Assembly (NCBI GenBank): GCA_965153455.1
Contig: OZ234498.1
Span: forward strand, 3,596,001-3,660,000
Origin: Sphagnum compactum
Lineage: Eukaryota; Bryophyta; Sphagnopsida; Sphagnales
Direction: 5' to 3'
Length of the DNA stretch: 64,000 nucleotides
A model generated the notes under the pieces. That model saw only the letters and a list, made by a program, of their open reading frames with translations, did not search any database and had not been told where the DNA came from. Position 1 is the stretch's first letter. Every line of letters begins with the position of its first letter. Positions 11,478-23,715 of this stretch are shown here, piece by piece. The translations under genes and the position numbers were made by a program.

Positions 11478-13545
11478 TAGACATAGATGCCTATTCTTCT
11501 AGTTCAATAATAAGAAGTAATTTAAATTATTTTTTTAGGACGATTCACATTTTGTTATGGAAGGATTGTAACCAAACAACTAACGATGGGGCTCATATTT
11601 GCACATGGCCTTTTGGCCTAGTCACTTTAAAATCAAAATGTTTATTCATGGTGGATTTCCATACAATATTTTTATGTTGCTGTTTGGCTTAAGGGCACTT
11701 GAGCCTTAAATTGAGGGTTAATTTGAATGTGTTGTATCATTTAGGGTATTTTTGTGTTATGTGTAATATATGGATTGACAATGATGGTTGTAAGCACTAA
11801 CATAGGAGTGAATGCATGACAATTTCTTTGGAGGGAGTTTGGGGGATTGAAGGTTTGTCGTTTGTTTGTTTTTAGGGTCTACCTTAATTTTTAAGCTTTG
11901 TTTCTTTTCGAAGGGAGTTTGGGATTGATGGTAAGGTTTGTTTTTGAAGGGAATATTTCTTTGAAGGTTTTTGTTTTTGAGTTTGTACCTTTGATTTTGA
12001 GGTTTTGTTTTTGTCTTTGAATGTCCATCTTTTTTGTGTGTGAAGGTCTACCTTAATTTTTGAAGTTTGTTTGTCTTTGAGGTATGCCTATATCTCTTTG
12101 AGGTATGTTTGTTTTTTTGAAGTCTATATATCCATCTTCAAAGGAAGTTTGGATTATGTGACTGAAGTCTTTTGAAGGGCCATCTAGAACCATGGAGCAT
12201 GGAAGAGTGGTTTATAGTAGAACCAATCTAAACAATAAAAATAAAAATTCTTAGAATGATTCATGTTGCCATTACCTCTTTTCAATTAGGTTTAGAGGTT
12301 GAGAAGAAGACAATGATTTTGTAGTTTTATTAGTTACATTGAAGTTTGGAAACTTTGTGCATGTTTGTTGTTGGTTTGTCCTTTGTTGCATGAATGCTTG
12401 TTGCTGGTTTCCCCATTGTTGCAATGTTTCATACAAAGCGAAGTTAGGTTTTGTGAATGCAATAGGAAATATTGGAACTTGCATCTAAAGACTTAGGTAA
12501 AGAATGATTAACTATACCCAGACAGGTTTCTCTAAAAAAAAATTCAAAGAACTTAGTATGATATTATTTAAGGTTTTTGTTAAAGAGTCGTGAATGTATA
12601 CCCATCTTCAAATGTATCCAACCCTTGGCCTCACCTCATGCTAGCTTGTCATTGGGATTAAAAAAACCCAGAACCGGCCTAGTTTTTGACATTTCCAATT
12701 TTGATAAACCCAGACAGACCGGGCCTGTTCTTTTTATTACAACAGACTTAAACCCAATACCGACTACTATCAGAAATTTCTGATACCCATCTCAAACTGA
12801 AATAAACCCCCCCCCAAAAATCAAAAAAATAAATAAAAATAAAATAAAAACCCTGATCACATTGAACCTAATTCCAACAACACAATAAATCCAATGAAAA
12901 TTTACCTTTTGATAGCAAATACCTGTCCATGCACCATCCATCCTTCATGATACACTAATGGATGATGGTCCACTCTGGTCCTGAAGTCACATAGTCCTTA
13001 CAGTACGTAGTATGCTGCCAGATTCCAGGAGGCATGGAGAGGGAAGCATGAAGCCTATGGAATCTGGATCACCTTGATCCTAAAGAACTCAGAGAAAATT
13101 CCCAAGTGTATTTGGAGGGTACCTTATATCCATAGTATCTCACCTCGCAAGGAGAAGGATATTATGCCTACTCTTTAGCAGTGGGAGGGACCAGTGGGAG
13201 GGTTTTCGGGTTTTTGGGTTTCACTGAATCCATGATGAACAATTGTCCCTGCAAGATTTCATACAGTTTTCATTGGGGATCTGAAGGGAAGCACTTTCTA
13301 ATTCTCTTGTAAAGCACTGACAGAAAATTTCTAGTGTATCTGGAGGGCATGTTACACATTATCAAGTAGAATTTCTCCTTCACTAAAGGGGTTGTGAGTG
13401 TTTATGAAATTCCTCACCATTTTTTTAGTCTTTTTTACCCTGTGATACACCCCGGGTATCATGGAAAAATGGAAAAAGTTTCCGCTGGTGTTTAATGTGA
13501 GGTAATTTTAAATCAAGAAATCTTTCAAACGCCACAATGAACCAG
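11478..13545. other. Intergenic, no gene seen
   Basis: This is AT-rich, with G/T-rich runs (about 11830-12130) that look like degraded low-complexity DNA. No domain or splice structure could be supported. Confidence 0.5.
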
Positions 13546-13905
13546 CACCCACCAGTGCACCATGAAGGATGAATGGTAAGTGGTCGGGAAACAGTTTTCT
13601 GTTGAGTTTCAGTTCCCTAGCTAACCATGGTGGTTTAGCTCAGTTGGACAATTTTTTTTCCTACCTACCTACTAAAGTAAGTAGGTAGTTAAAACAATCC
13701 TTACATATGTATAAAAAAACCATCTACATACCTAGTAGTTACCTATTTTCCTACCTATCTACCTATGTAAAAGGTCTATTTCCTACAGAATTGGTTACCA
13801 AGGTGAAACGAAATATTAACTCGGGTGAGGTTCATCCACAACTGAGTAATAACAGGTATCCAGTGGATGGTGTACTGGTGGGGTGCTGGCTCACTCTGGG
13901 CTGCT
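13546..13905. repeat. Dispersed repeat copy 2 with inverted ends (MITE-like)
   Basis: The right part (13794-13900) matches the repeat at 7411-7520. The left part (about 13548-13568) contains CCAGCACCCACCAGTGCACC, the reverse complement of the right end (about 13876-13897). The ~350-bp block is therefore bounded by a short inverted repeat, as in a MITE. A CTAC-type tetranucleotide run lies inside. Confidence 0.55.
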
Positions 13906-14190
13906 AAAGGACACTTTACTCTTTGGCCATTCTAATGCACTTAAGAGAATAGCATCTTAAGGTGTCGTAATAGTTGGTCTTACCTTGCTTCCTTAAAGGC
14001 TGAAAATTAATTGGCTTGTTTGCCTCGGTAACCAAATTGAGGAGGATTTATTTCAAGTCTATCAATTTGTCTGCTTGTGTCCCCCATCAACAACAAGAGC
14101 ACATGACTTGTCATTACAAATGTGAAAGTTGTCCCTTGGCAATTAATGACCTACCCCTTTTGCATTTGGTCCTTCAGTTTATATGAGTCT

Positions 14191-14229
14191 GGATGGATGG
14201 ATGGATGGATGGAAGGAAGGAAGGATGGG
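14191..14229 (+). repeat. GGAT/GGAA microsatellite
   Basis: About five GGAT units are followed by three GGAA units and a final GGATGGG. It is simple repeat DNA in intergenic sequence. Confidence 0.9.
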
Positions 14230-15548
14230 TGCATTCATCCATGTAATTCCCAACTTTCACTCCCAAACTCAAAGGTGGTAACCACCCATCATCCTCAATA
14301 GTGAATTATTTCTATCCGTTTGAATTATTATTTTTTCCCCTTTTTCCAGCACATGTGATGATTGCTATTGCACCAAACAGCAAATAGTGTCTATGAAACG
14401 AGAAATGAAATATGAATTTTGGGAAAGTCCATTGTAAAAATGCTTGTGATCCAAAACCTGAAGCTGAAAAACCTAAAAAAAAAAAAACTGAACTCAAAAG
14501 AAAAAACTAACTCAAACAACAAAACTTTGTTTCAATTTGCTACAATTCTACAAACACATAGATATGAACCCAAGCAAGTGCAAGATATTTTTCAATGACA
14601 AATACAAGCAACACATATTCTCATAGAGAGAAAAATATTAAAAATAGCCAAATATTTTTAGTTTTGGAAAAGGAATTTGGGAATTTCATTAGGGGAGAAA
14701 ACACACTCATGCCTAATAAATCATGTTTTATGTACCTGGATGTATGCAAATTGTCCTCAAATTTGATGGAAAAAGGTTGTAGCTCTCAAAAAAAACTCCT
14801 TATTTGGTATTACATATAACTAATTGTGTCTCTCCCCTTATTCAGATGTATGTGACCAAAGTAAATTTGGCTAAGCCCTCTTGTGGATGATCACCAGTCC
14901 ACCTTCCTCACAAAATTGGAAAATAATCATAACAATAATGATATCCTCCTATCTAATGACCCAAAATAATATATCTGTAGGGGCAGGGTCTTCTTTTGGG
15001 CCAAAAATTTGCCACTTGGTGATTATTAAAGCAAAGGGGCTATGAACTTTTACAAAGGACTTTTCTGGGGAAAAATTCCCCAAATTCATCACATTTTGAG
15101 CCAAAAAAAGAGAGGTTGAAACCATCATATTTTATGGCTATAGGTTCTCACAAGTTGCCAATACATAGCAGGCTTTGATTTTTTTAGTTTTTTTTTCCCC
15201 TATCTGACCTGTAACCAGCAGCTGTGGCTAAGTCCTCTTGAGCAGGACGGTCCCTCCACCTCAATCTATGAAGCAAGGTAGTTTGTTGGCCTTGCATACC
15301 AAGGCAAGGATATTGTGTTTAGATTCATTATAGAGTATAGATAGTAGCTTAAGGGATTTTGGCCCCTAGGTAATAATAGGTCTATTTTTATATGAGGATT
15401 TTTTGAAAGATGATATTTTGGCTTGTGTTGAAACTTGAGATTAGTTAAAATAGAGTTATAATATCTTGAAGGAATTTTTATTTATTTATTTATCTTTTTT
15501 AGAGGATTTTTTGAAGATTATATTTTTACATGGTGAAATATTTGAGTT
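14230..15548. other. Intergenic with dispersed-repeat fragment
   Basis: No gene is visible. Near 14868-14935 is the motif GGCTAAGCCCTC, then TGTGGATGATCACCAG and AAAATTGGAAAA. Related copies occur at about 16755, 39568 and 41746, so this is an old interspersed repeat. A second, partial hit lies near 15223. Confidence 0.55.
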
Positions 15549-15996
15549 TCTTATATATAAAAGCAAACGTGGTGTCTGTCTGTCTGTCGAAGTCCTGAAA
15601 TCCAGATCTCGTTTGTCCGTCTGTCTGTCTTAAACCCCTAAACCACATCCCCAAGAAGAAGAAGAAAAACAAGATGAGGTCTTGAAACGAGCGAGGTTCT
15701 CAAAATCTTCGAGGACCTGAACTGAGGTGGCCAGAATCCTCGGTAAAGGACTTGAATCGAGATTCTCAGTACTCGGTCTAGACCTCGAGACGGACCTAAA
15801 ACGAGGTTTCCAAAAAGAAAACCCGTCGTTGGGGACCTGAAACAAGGTCCTCAGAGAGAAAATCCGTCGTTAGGATCTTGAAACGAGGTCCTCAAAGAGG
15901 CCAAAAAAAACAGCGGCCAGGGTAGCTGCTGCGGGGGGTCGGGTGAGGTGCCGTGGGTGGCTGGAGTGGCGTAGCCACGGGTCACAACACTCGTAC
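15549..15996 (+). mobile_element. Helitron-like non-autonomous element
   Basis: The left end reads TCTTATATATAAAAGC, followed by a (GTCT)n block (15574-15590 and 15617-15632). The right end carries a six-base-stem hairpin (GTGGCT at 15957-15962, AGCCAC at 15973-15978) followed by GGGTCACAACACTCGT. Internally a GA-rich motif (AACGAGGT, GACCTGAAACAAGG) recurs four or more times. There is no ORF with a replication-helicase signature. A 17-bp piece of the terminal hairpin recurs in the element at 9132-10230. The 3' end does not show a clean CTRR, so the class assignment is tentative. Confidence 0.5.
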
Positions 15997-18900
15997 ATAT
16001 ATACACAATACAAACAAAGAAAGGAGGACACCCTTTGAAAATGACATCTAAATTGTAATTCTAACCCATGTATTGGTTGACTTTAACATGTACACAAAAA
16101 AACTTACTTTGTTATCTAAAAGAGTTTTAGATGGCCTTTTATGGAATGTTAGCATTGTTGGTTCCATCTTTTTATGGATTACATCATGAATATTTTCATG
16201 AAAACCATTAGTTTTACTAATTCTAAGAAAATATTTCAATTTTTATGAATCATTTTTGGAGTATAAGCCTGTGATTTATTTGAATGCACACAAAGAACAC
16301 TTGGAGGGCTTGACATGCCACAAAATGTTTTCAAAGAAACATTTAAAGTGGTGATCATTCAAAAAAAAAGATGAATCAAATACTACAAATCAATTGCAAC
16401 AATTTAGTCTTCACTAATTTTTTTAATTATGGGTTGTATTCAATTTATTTTTTGAATTTTCATATTCTGGTGGCAAAAATAGTGGAGGTGTGAATGATAG
16501 AAAGGACCTTTTCTTGGAAACAATGGGGCCCAAGCTGTCACATTATGAGGATTTTTTTTCTTTTGAAGTCACCATATTTGGACAATAAGTCATAGCGTGT
16601 CACCAAAATATAGGAGGAATCCTAAAGTTTTCTATTGACCCATGGCCATTCCTAATTTTTACTTGCAAAATTTCTTCAAATAGAGAAATAAAAAAATAAA
16701 ATGGAATGATTTTTTCAGGGGTTTCAATCACCCATATATTTGGGCAAAATTTCTAATGGATGATTGTCACTTTGGTTGCATCATAAAATTTGTTGAAAAA
16801 ATATTGTAGAACACACCAACTAGTGTTTTGTTTAGAATTTTCTAATGTAGCATCACCAGTGAAAATCTCAAGAGGGATTTAACAATAAATGGCAACCTCT
16901 TCCTAGAAGTTGTAAAAAAAAACCGTTTTATAATCTAACTATTTATACAATTGTGAATCTACTTAAATTGACCTAAAACAACCTTGCATCAAAATATTCA
17001 TCAAAACCTTGCAAAAATGTATTAATAAGCACACCACAAATGTACAAAGGCATTGGGAAGTAAAAAGGAAAAGTTAAAGGATGTCAAGTTAGCACAAACT
17101 AGATGTCAAAATTTCTCCCTCTCAACAACTGACCGCCTATAATACATTGGCCATGGCGAGGGGGGTTGTGTCATGAAGGCGTGGAAGTCGAGAAATAGTT
17201 AAGCTTATCATTACTCCTGACTTAAGATCCCCGACTATTTGCATCTTAGAGTTGTGTAAGATCAAGGAAGTAAATCCACACATTCTGGGCCGACAATGAC
17301 AACATCAACTAAGGTGCGAATTCCATTTTGGTGAACATAATTTCGACGTGTCAACAATTCCATTTCACTAATCCTCAAATAAGTATGTTTTCTGTGGGCA
17401 TCTTTTTAATACTGTGGCAGGACCCAGAGACACCTGCTGCAGCATGCATTCAAGTGGCTTGTGCTTCTCTGCCTGCAATTCACTCATTCATTGTCTGATC
17501 TGATGGTTTTAAGTAATTGAATCAGGAAAAATCAAAAAGTTTGGTTGGTGAAAGCTTCTTGTTTTGTCAGTGGGGTGGGTGAAGAAGATTCAAGAAGAAG
17601 CAGGTGGGTGGTGGTGGGTACTGGGCACAAACTTGCAGGTTTCAGGTTACCCCCATAATTGTTCTACTCTGATGTTAGAGGCCGTTTCCAATGTTGGGCA
17701 GGTCTTTGATTTTGTCAAGAAAATTTGGTACCAAGGTTTGTAGAGTTCTAGAAATCAAATTAGCCTTTGGTTCCATTTCTCAACAAAAGTTTTCAGGATC
17801 TCAAAACCTCCAGTTGATGTTCTTTTATATTCTCAAAATTAAAAGAACCCCTGGTTCTGGGTTTTCAAAAAATTTCAAAGTACCAACGATCTTGGGTAGG
17901 TTTTTGGATCATGTTCTTTGATTTTTGGGAACCATGGTTAGGGGTCAAACCTGGTTCTATGATTATTTTAAACCTTGGGTCCATGGTCAGAACCGGTTCT
18001 TTGAATTTGGAGAACCATGAAAATGGGTATTATGCATATACCATACGATTACCCATTGATTCCAGGTTCAAAAAAATGAGAACCTCCCAACACTGGTCGT
18101 TTGCAGCCCGCATGTTTCTCATATACTTATGAGGTTACATCAATCCACGCCTTTTGTCACTAAATCCAACTCTAACCTCACCCATCTAGCTCCCTATATA
18201 TCATTCCAAGCCATAATGTTCTAGTATATTTAGGTAGGGTAATTAGGGCATTTCCACCCACTCCCCCTCATGTTCTGGTTGCTATTTGGGCCGCTACCAG
18301 TGGTTACTAGTTACTACCAATGTTAGGAGGGTATCACTATTGAGGTGAGATCTGACCAAGGTGTCTGGCTAATTCTCACTGTGAAGACTAACGGGTATTA
18401 GCTTTGGTAATGATACCTAAGGTGAGATTCAATTTGTTGGTTTTCGTTAAAACAACAACTGACACCTTGAGAATAGAGAACCAACACTTTGGGATATCTT
18501 TCAACAAATTGATACTCAAGGTGGAGTCTAGAATGGGTCTGTGGATCTATGCTAGGTCCCTAAGGTATACCGTGGTAAGTAAAGTCTAGGTTGTACCACT
18601 TGCATTATGTTATTTCATTAATTTTGATAGGAACTTTCATCTTTATTTTGGCTTATTTTTCTTAGCATTTTTTATGTTGCCTTTATTTGTTCGATCGAGT
18701 CTCTTGGGTGTTTTTCTCTTGGGCTTTGACCGTGTTTCACCTTCATGCTTCTTTCTATTTTGTTGTTGTTGTTTTTAAAAACTTTGGCAAGGATTTTCAG
18801 GTGTAATCTAGCCCACAAGCAATGTTGGAAAGCAATTGAAGAACCATCCAATGCCATGTTATTATAGGTATGATCTCGAAATTTAGCATGTGTCCAAACT

Positions 18901-19015
18901 ACATTTAGTTTTTGTAATTTTTTTGAAGTAAAAATGATTTAAATTAAAAAATTATTCTGAATTTGTTTTTTCCAATAACCAGGTTGTGAAAATCGCCTTT
19001 GACAAATCAATTGCT
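15997..19015. other. Intergenic, old repeats only
   Basis: No gene is seen. Positions 17050-17230 are similar to 41080-41235 (shared runs such as GTCAAGTTAGCACAAACTAG and GCGTGGAAGTCG-like sequence), which marks a dispersed repeat. Short open frames at 17691-18130 lack any family motif. Confidence 0.5.
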
Positions 19016-21494
19016 ATTAAATTTTGTGAAAACCGACCGAGTAAAAAAAACAGAAAACTTGATACCCTGACTGGTTCTCTAAAATGTGAGAAATGTAAAT
19101 TTTGAAACCAAGGCGATTATTAGAAATCGGCCCGGGAACTGGAACCGACCGGCTCCCACAAAACTGTGAGAACCGCCCAAGACCGACTACTACATGCAAC
19201 GTATGGTATTAATTTTTCCCCATGCCCACCCATAGACATGAAGATTTGGACAATCAAGTATTCAAATGCCACGGCCGATCAAAAGCAATTATTTTCGTTT
19301 ATTGGGCCTTATACAGTCGGCTGTACTTCATCCACAGTACCGTGTACAGACCGGTGTATAACTACTTTGTATATATTACTTAATTCTGGCTGTCTTTTCG
19401 ACTGGTTTGCATTCATCAACCCCAGTTATTGTTTTCTTTTTATTTTCTTTGCCATTTTGGAAAATTTGGCTAATTTTTCCACACAAAGAACAAAAATCAT
19501 TCGAATTTAGAATAATTTTTAAAGAAGTTCCAAAGACAAATCCCAATATTTTGTAAGAAAAAAAGGCAAAATTTGTCAGAAAAAAACTGGAGTCTCAAGC
19601 CTCTCAGAAGAATTATTCCTTCTCACATTTATGTTCTAATTTCTACATCCAATTGCCCTTCCAATTATATAAATATACACATAGTAAACTAAAGTATGCA
19701 TAATATTTTTGCATGAGAGCACACCCTTAAAAGTTAAGAATTTGTATGTTTGTACTTTCAACCTTTGAACACCAAAATTGCATGCTTTAAACATTCCACA
19801 AATGCACTTCCCAACTGTTTTATTTAGTTCCCTTGACAATACCTATATAATTTATCGTGTAAAAAGTTTCTAATGCCTTTTGAGCTTTTAAAAACTCAAT
19901 GTCTCAATAATGTTATTGGGGATTATGTTATAAAAAGATAATATATCTCCAACCACTTAATTCTATGGTTATTTATTTGGAGTTGTTTGAAACTTGGGGG
20001 GGGCATGACTTATTGCTTTGGAAATTGCTAAATGAAGAAAAAGAGGACTAGTTGCCAATGCAGGTTACTTGAAAAAATCATTGGCCACCTTCAATCAGCA
20101 ACCAAAGAGCTAGTTGACAAGCCCTGTCACATCTTCTTTTCAAAACTTTGTACTGAAGGCACACTGCACAATGGTGGAAGTTTGTGTGTTCTCAAAATCC
20201 CATGTTGTCTTTCTTAGGGTCAACTTTTTCTTCATATCTCAGGAACAAGGATGCCTGCATAGCCCATGAGGTTGGACCTCTTTTGTTGTTGTACAATGGT
20301 GTCCAGAGCTTTTGCAATTGTTACTTATGGTTCTGAACTGCTTTGGCTTTGCATGCTTGGCCTGATTTCTTTCTCCTGTTTGTTTCTAACTTGTATTTCG
20401 TTGGGTGTGGCCTTGGAAGTGTAATGTAATCATGTGTGTGAAGCACACTTGCTATACACCTGAACCTATGCCAGTGCTCTGTGGCACATTCTATAACTAG
20501 AAGATTCAGATTTCAGACCTGCCGAACTTTTGAAGCAAGACATAAAATACTTCTTAAGTAAAAATCATTGTCATGCTCTTTTGCAGAATTGAAAAAACAT
20601 GTAGAACCATGCAGGGCCGAAAAACATGTGCATGGAGACAAGAAAAAAAGCGCTGGACAAAAGCAAGCACCGGACAGAGCTCGCAGGGGGTGGCGGGGGG
20701 GGGGGGGGGGGGGGTGGGGTGGGGTGGGGTATTTAGCGTCTCGTGTATTACTCACCAAGACTCTCCTCCCAAGTTGACTATAAATACATCTTGGTAGCAG
20801 TCAAAAGGTAGTAGTAGTTGTCTGGACATCTTCTGTAAACCTTGAAACTTTAATGTTTACTGGAATCAACATGTGTACTCATTAATCACCCTTACATGAT
20901 GTGTCCCGAACTGTCTCCACACTGTCAAATTCATCTCTTTCACATGGAAAGCAGTCCAAGCTCGACTTGCCAACAACTTGTCAGGCAGGGTCTGCTGTTG
21001 TGCTTCCCAAACGAACAAATAAAACCTGATAGCTTCCTTCTTTTTTTTAGTGTAGTTGCACTGTGTCTTAAAAGGCGTAATGTGGCAGCCGGTGTTTGAG
21101 AAAACAACATTATCAAATTAGTTTTTTCAAGATGCCCATCAGCATTTTTCCCTGTCATACCCAGTGGGTACCCACCGGGTATCACAATATTTTTTTTGTG
21201 GAAAAGGGCAATTCGTACACTGTGTAAAACACTCAAGGCCAGGCTTTAATAGATTTGGGCCCTCTATTGGCTCTGTGTCACAATGCCCTTATTCCGGTAA
21301 AGCCTCACCCATTGAGCTTTACCCTACACAATGTATTCAACAGGGATGAGGACCTTGTATAGTTATACTTGAGTCTTGAATTTTCCATTCAACTGCTCTC
21401 AAGTTCATTCTTGTACTCTTCTGCAGTGGACCCAGCACTGTCTGACGGCTGCTGAGCTTTGTCGACTACTTCTTACCAGCGCGCCTCAGCCGAC
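19016..21494. other. Intergenic and AP2 upstream region
   Basis: No gene is recognised. A G-rich run lies at 20686-20730. The last ~200 bases (21300-21494) become GC-richer and form the presumed promoter and leader of the AP2/ERF gene, without a clear TATA box. Confidence 0.5.
20686..20730 (+). repeat. G-run / GGGGT repeat, G-quadruplex candidate
   Basis: A nearly pure G tract of about 25 bases is followed by GGGGT units. Sequences with four or more G-runs can form G-quadruplexes. It lies about 760 bases before the AP2/ERF gene. Confidence 0.8.
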
Positions 21495-22570
21495 ATGATG
21501 AGGTTTTGGTTTGTGTGTCTCTAGTTTCGTTGCCGCTTGGAGATCTGTTGCAACGGATATGGTGTTTGTCTTGAATCTTGCTTTGGAAAGTAATGTAGAG
21601 AAATTCAGCCCTGAATGCTTAATGCTGCAGGAAACATGAAGGCGATGAAGCTGGTTGTCGGCTGCCTCAGCCACAACGCGTTCGTGCAAAGTTTTTCGGC
21701 TGTTCAGCAATTCGCAAGCCCAAGCACCCGGTGGAAGAACGGCGTGCAGGTTTGCAGGAGCTGCCTGCGCGACCCTTGCGTCGAAGCGTTGGCGGCAGTC
21801 CAGGAGTTCGCCAGCGGCTTAGAGCCCCAGGAAAGTGGGTGGTGGAGTTTCGTTTCCGCGCGTCGAACTGGACGCGTTCCACACGGGTGTGGATTGGTTC
21901 TTTTGACACAGAGGAGGAAGCCATGTTTGCTTACGATGCTGCACAACACTTCCTGGGTAATCCCACATACTATTTCGACTATCCAGAAGGTTTTTTCGAA
22001 AGTTGTCCTCCAAGGTTCAAGAACAAGCCGATGACAAGGGGTTTTCAGGCGTTCGTTAAGGAGAAAGCGAATCAGTATGCGATGCGCAATCGGGAGCTGA
22101 AGCCCAATGTTCTGATCTTCGAAGCACGCGCTTCACTGAAGCAGCTTGTTGTACTTGCAGGCGATAGGGAAGAAGCTGGAGCTACCACTGACACTGGGGT
22201 CACTCTTGTGACGTCTGCTGCAGCAGGTGCCGGAAGACCTGGGGGGACGTCGGCTCTGGAGGTAACCTCTCTCTCGTTGTCGGCAGATTCCAAGCTTATA
22301 AGCGACGCGGCAGTCGAAGTGACGCAGCTTGTTTGTTACAATCCATCGCAAACAACGCCACACGAGTCAACATTTGACGGCGTGAACTGGAGTGATAGCA
22401 ATGGGCTGCCTCCGTTAGACAACCTGGAGTTATACGTGTGTAGCCCGGACGAGATTTCGAAGATGGACAGTATTCTGATAGCTAGTTTTGATTTGAATTT
22501 GGACGGGGTGCGTACGCCTGAAGGTGCGAGTGGAAGCGTTGTGCCCTCGTTGGAAAGGCCGTTTCCATGA
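21495..22570 (+). CDS. AP2/ERF-domain transcription factor (divergent single domain)
   Basis: This is a putative nuclear DNA-binding protein with one AP2/ERF domain (about residues 58-121). The domain shows GVRQR, GKWVVEFR, TRVWIGSFDTEEEAM and AYDAAQHFLG, including the RVWIGSFDT core (Trp90). It lacks the usual YRG opening (SPGVRQR here) and carries an insert after the second strand (RASNWTRST), so it is divergent. The remaining ~190 residues have no recognised domain; acidic and Ser/Leu-rich stretches could be an activation region. The start is the weak part. The frame is open from 21623 without ATG, so I infer a short first exon, 21495-21502 (ATGATGAG), a 128-bp GT-AG intron ending CTGCAG, and exon 2 at 21631-22570, giving 315 aa. 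The donor GTTTTG is poor, so the true first exon may lie elsewhere. The gene is much GC-richer than its surroundings. Confidence 0.82.
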
Positions 22571-23715
22571 CTCACAACTCATAATCAGTTCCGTAAGAGA
22601 TCGTTCGGCTGCGGAGAAAACAGCCATGGTGTAGGGCTGGAGTGACCCAGCACCCACCATTGCACCAGTCGAACAGAACCCGTTGTGGGTTGGGTCGGTT
22701 GAATGAAGCTCTGTGTTTCTTTAAACCTCCTCACTTCCTCACTACCCTTTTTTTTTTGGTCTCGCTTTCACAAACCGATTTCTTTTCTCTTGCTTTTCTT
22801 TTTGGTTATTTTTCGTTTCTTTCTTCTTATCTTGTTTTTCTTGTGCTGTTTTTTTTCTTCTCCTCCTCCTTCCTCCTCTTTCACTTTTATTTTTCTTGCT
22901 GTTTTTTTCTTTTTTTTTCTCATTGCTCCTCTTCCTCTCTTTTTTTTCTTGCTGTTTTCTTCTTCTCTTCCTCCTTGTTACTTTTTTTTGTTTCCCTGTT
23001 TTTTCTTCTCTTCCTCCTCTTCGTTTTTTTAATCTTCCTGTTTTTTTCTTTTTTTCCTCCTTGCTCCTCTGTGTTTTTATTTTCTTCCTGTTTTTTTCTT
23101 CTCTTCCTCCTTCTTCTCTTCGTTTTTTTTACTCTATGCTAAACAATGCTTCACTTTAAGGTCCCACGGCCACCTCCTTGTTCCATTGTCTACCTAAGTA
23201 CCTATAGGACACGCATTAGACATTCTAAGAAAGTAATAAGAAATAAAATTGTCTGTAGGTACCTATCCTCTTTTTCTTTTCTCTTTTGTGGGCGTCGCAT
23301 CCTCGGAATCCGTCATTATGGTTTTTCTAGAATGAAAACGACGACATTTAGCGGGTCGACGTTCTGACACCACAGAATCTCCGTCATAGCCTCTGTTACG
23401 CCGCCGTTCTGCCTCCCCTAGCACCCGTGGAATTCTCCAATACACGAGAATGTCGTCTTCATACAGATTCTAACCACGAAATTCCAGTCAAAATTTTACT
23501 AATACCTAGTTGCTGTCGGCAGCAAAATCAAACGCCGTATTCTAGCCAGAATTGTACTTCCCCCTTGAAGGCGCCGAAAGAGTCAGCTCCGGTGGGATTG
23601 GGTTTCATGGCTCAGTTTTGCTTCCTTGTGTAGATCGCGCATGAAGCTTTGAGGATTTAGGAATTTGCAAGCAGTTCAACGAGCGACAGCCGACGAAAAT
23701 AGTACTTACTTGAAT
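22571..23715. other. Downstream of AP2 gene: repeat end, pyrimidine tract, GC-rich island
   Basis: A fragment of the CCAGCACCCACC repeat lies at about 22650. Positions 22738-23132 are a ~400-bp almost pure T/C tract (TTCTTCTCCTCC-type), low-complexity although open in several frames. Positions 23260-23650 are GC-richer with CG dinucleotides, like a promoter or leader, possibly for the candidate gene starting at 24756. Confidence 0.55.
22738..23132 (+). repeat. Long polypyrimidine tract
   Basis: About 395 bases consist nearly only of T and C, with recurring CTTCTCTTCCTCCT and TTTTTTCTT units. Such tracts can form triplex (H-) DNA. They yield artefactual Leu/Phe/Ser-rich frames. Confidence 0.9.

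Noticed and set aside
13628-13650. A-box-like TTTAGCTCAGTTGG
   Set aside because: No B-box, anticodon stem or acceptor stem follows; probably chance.
20513-20797. Three overlapping ORFs around the G-run
   Set aside because: They arise from the poly-G/GGGGT repeat and give Pro/Gly homopolymers.
22642-23159. Leu/Phe/Ser-rich ORFs resembling membrane proteins
   Set aside because: They are translations of the polypyrimidine tract in several frames at once.
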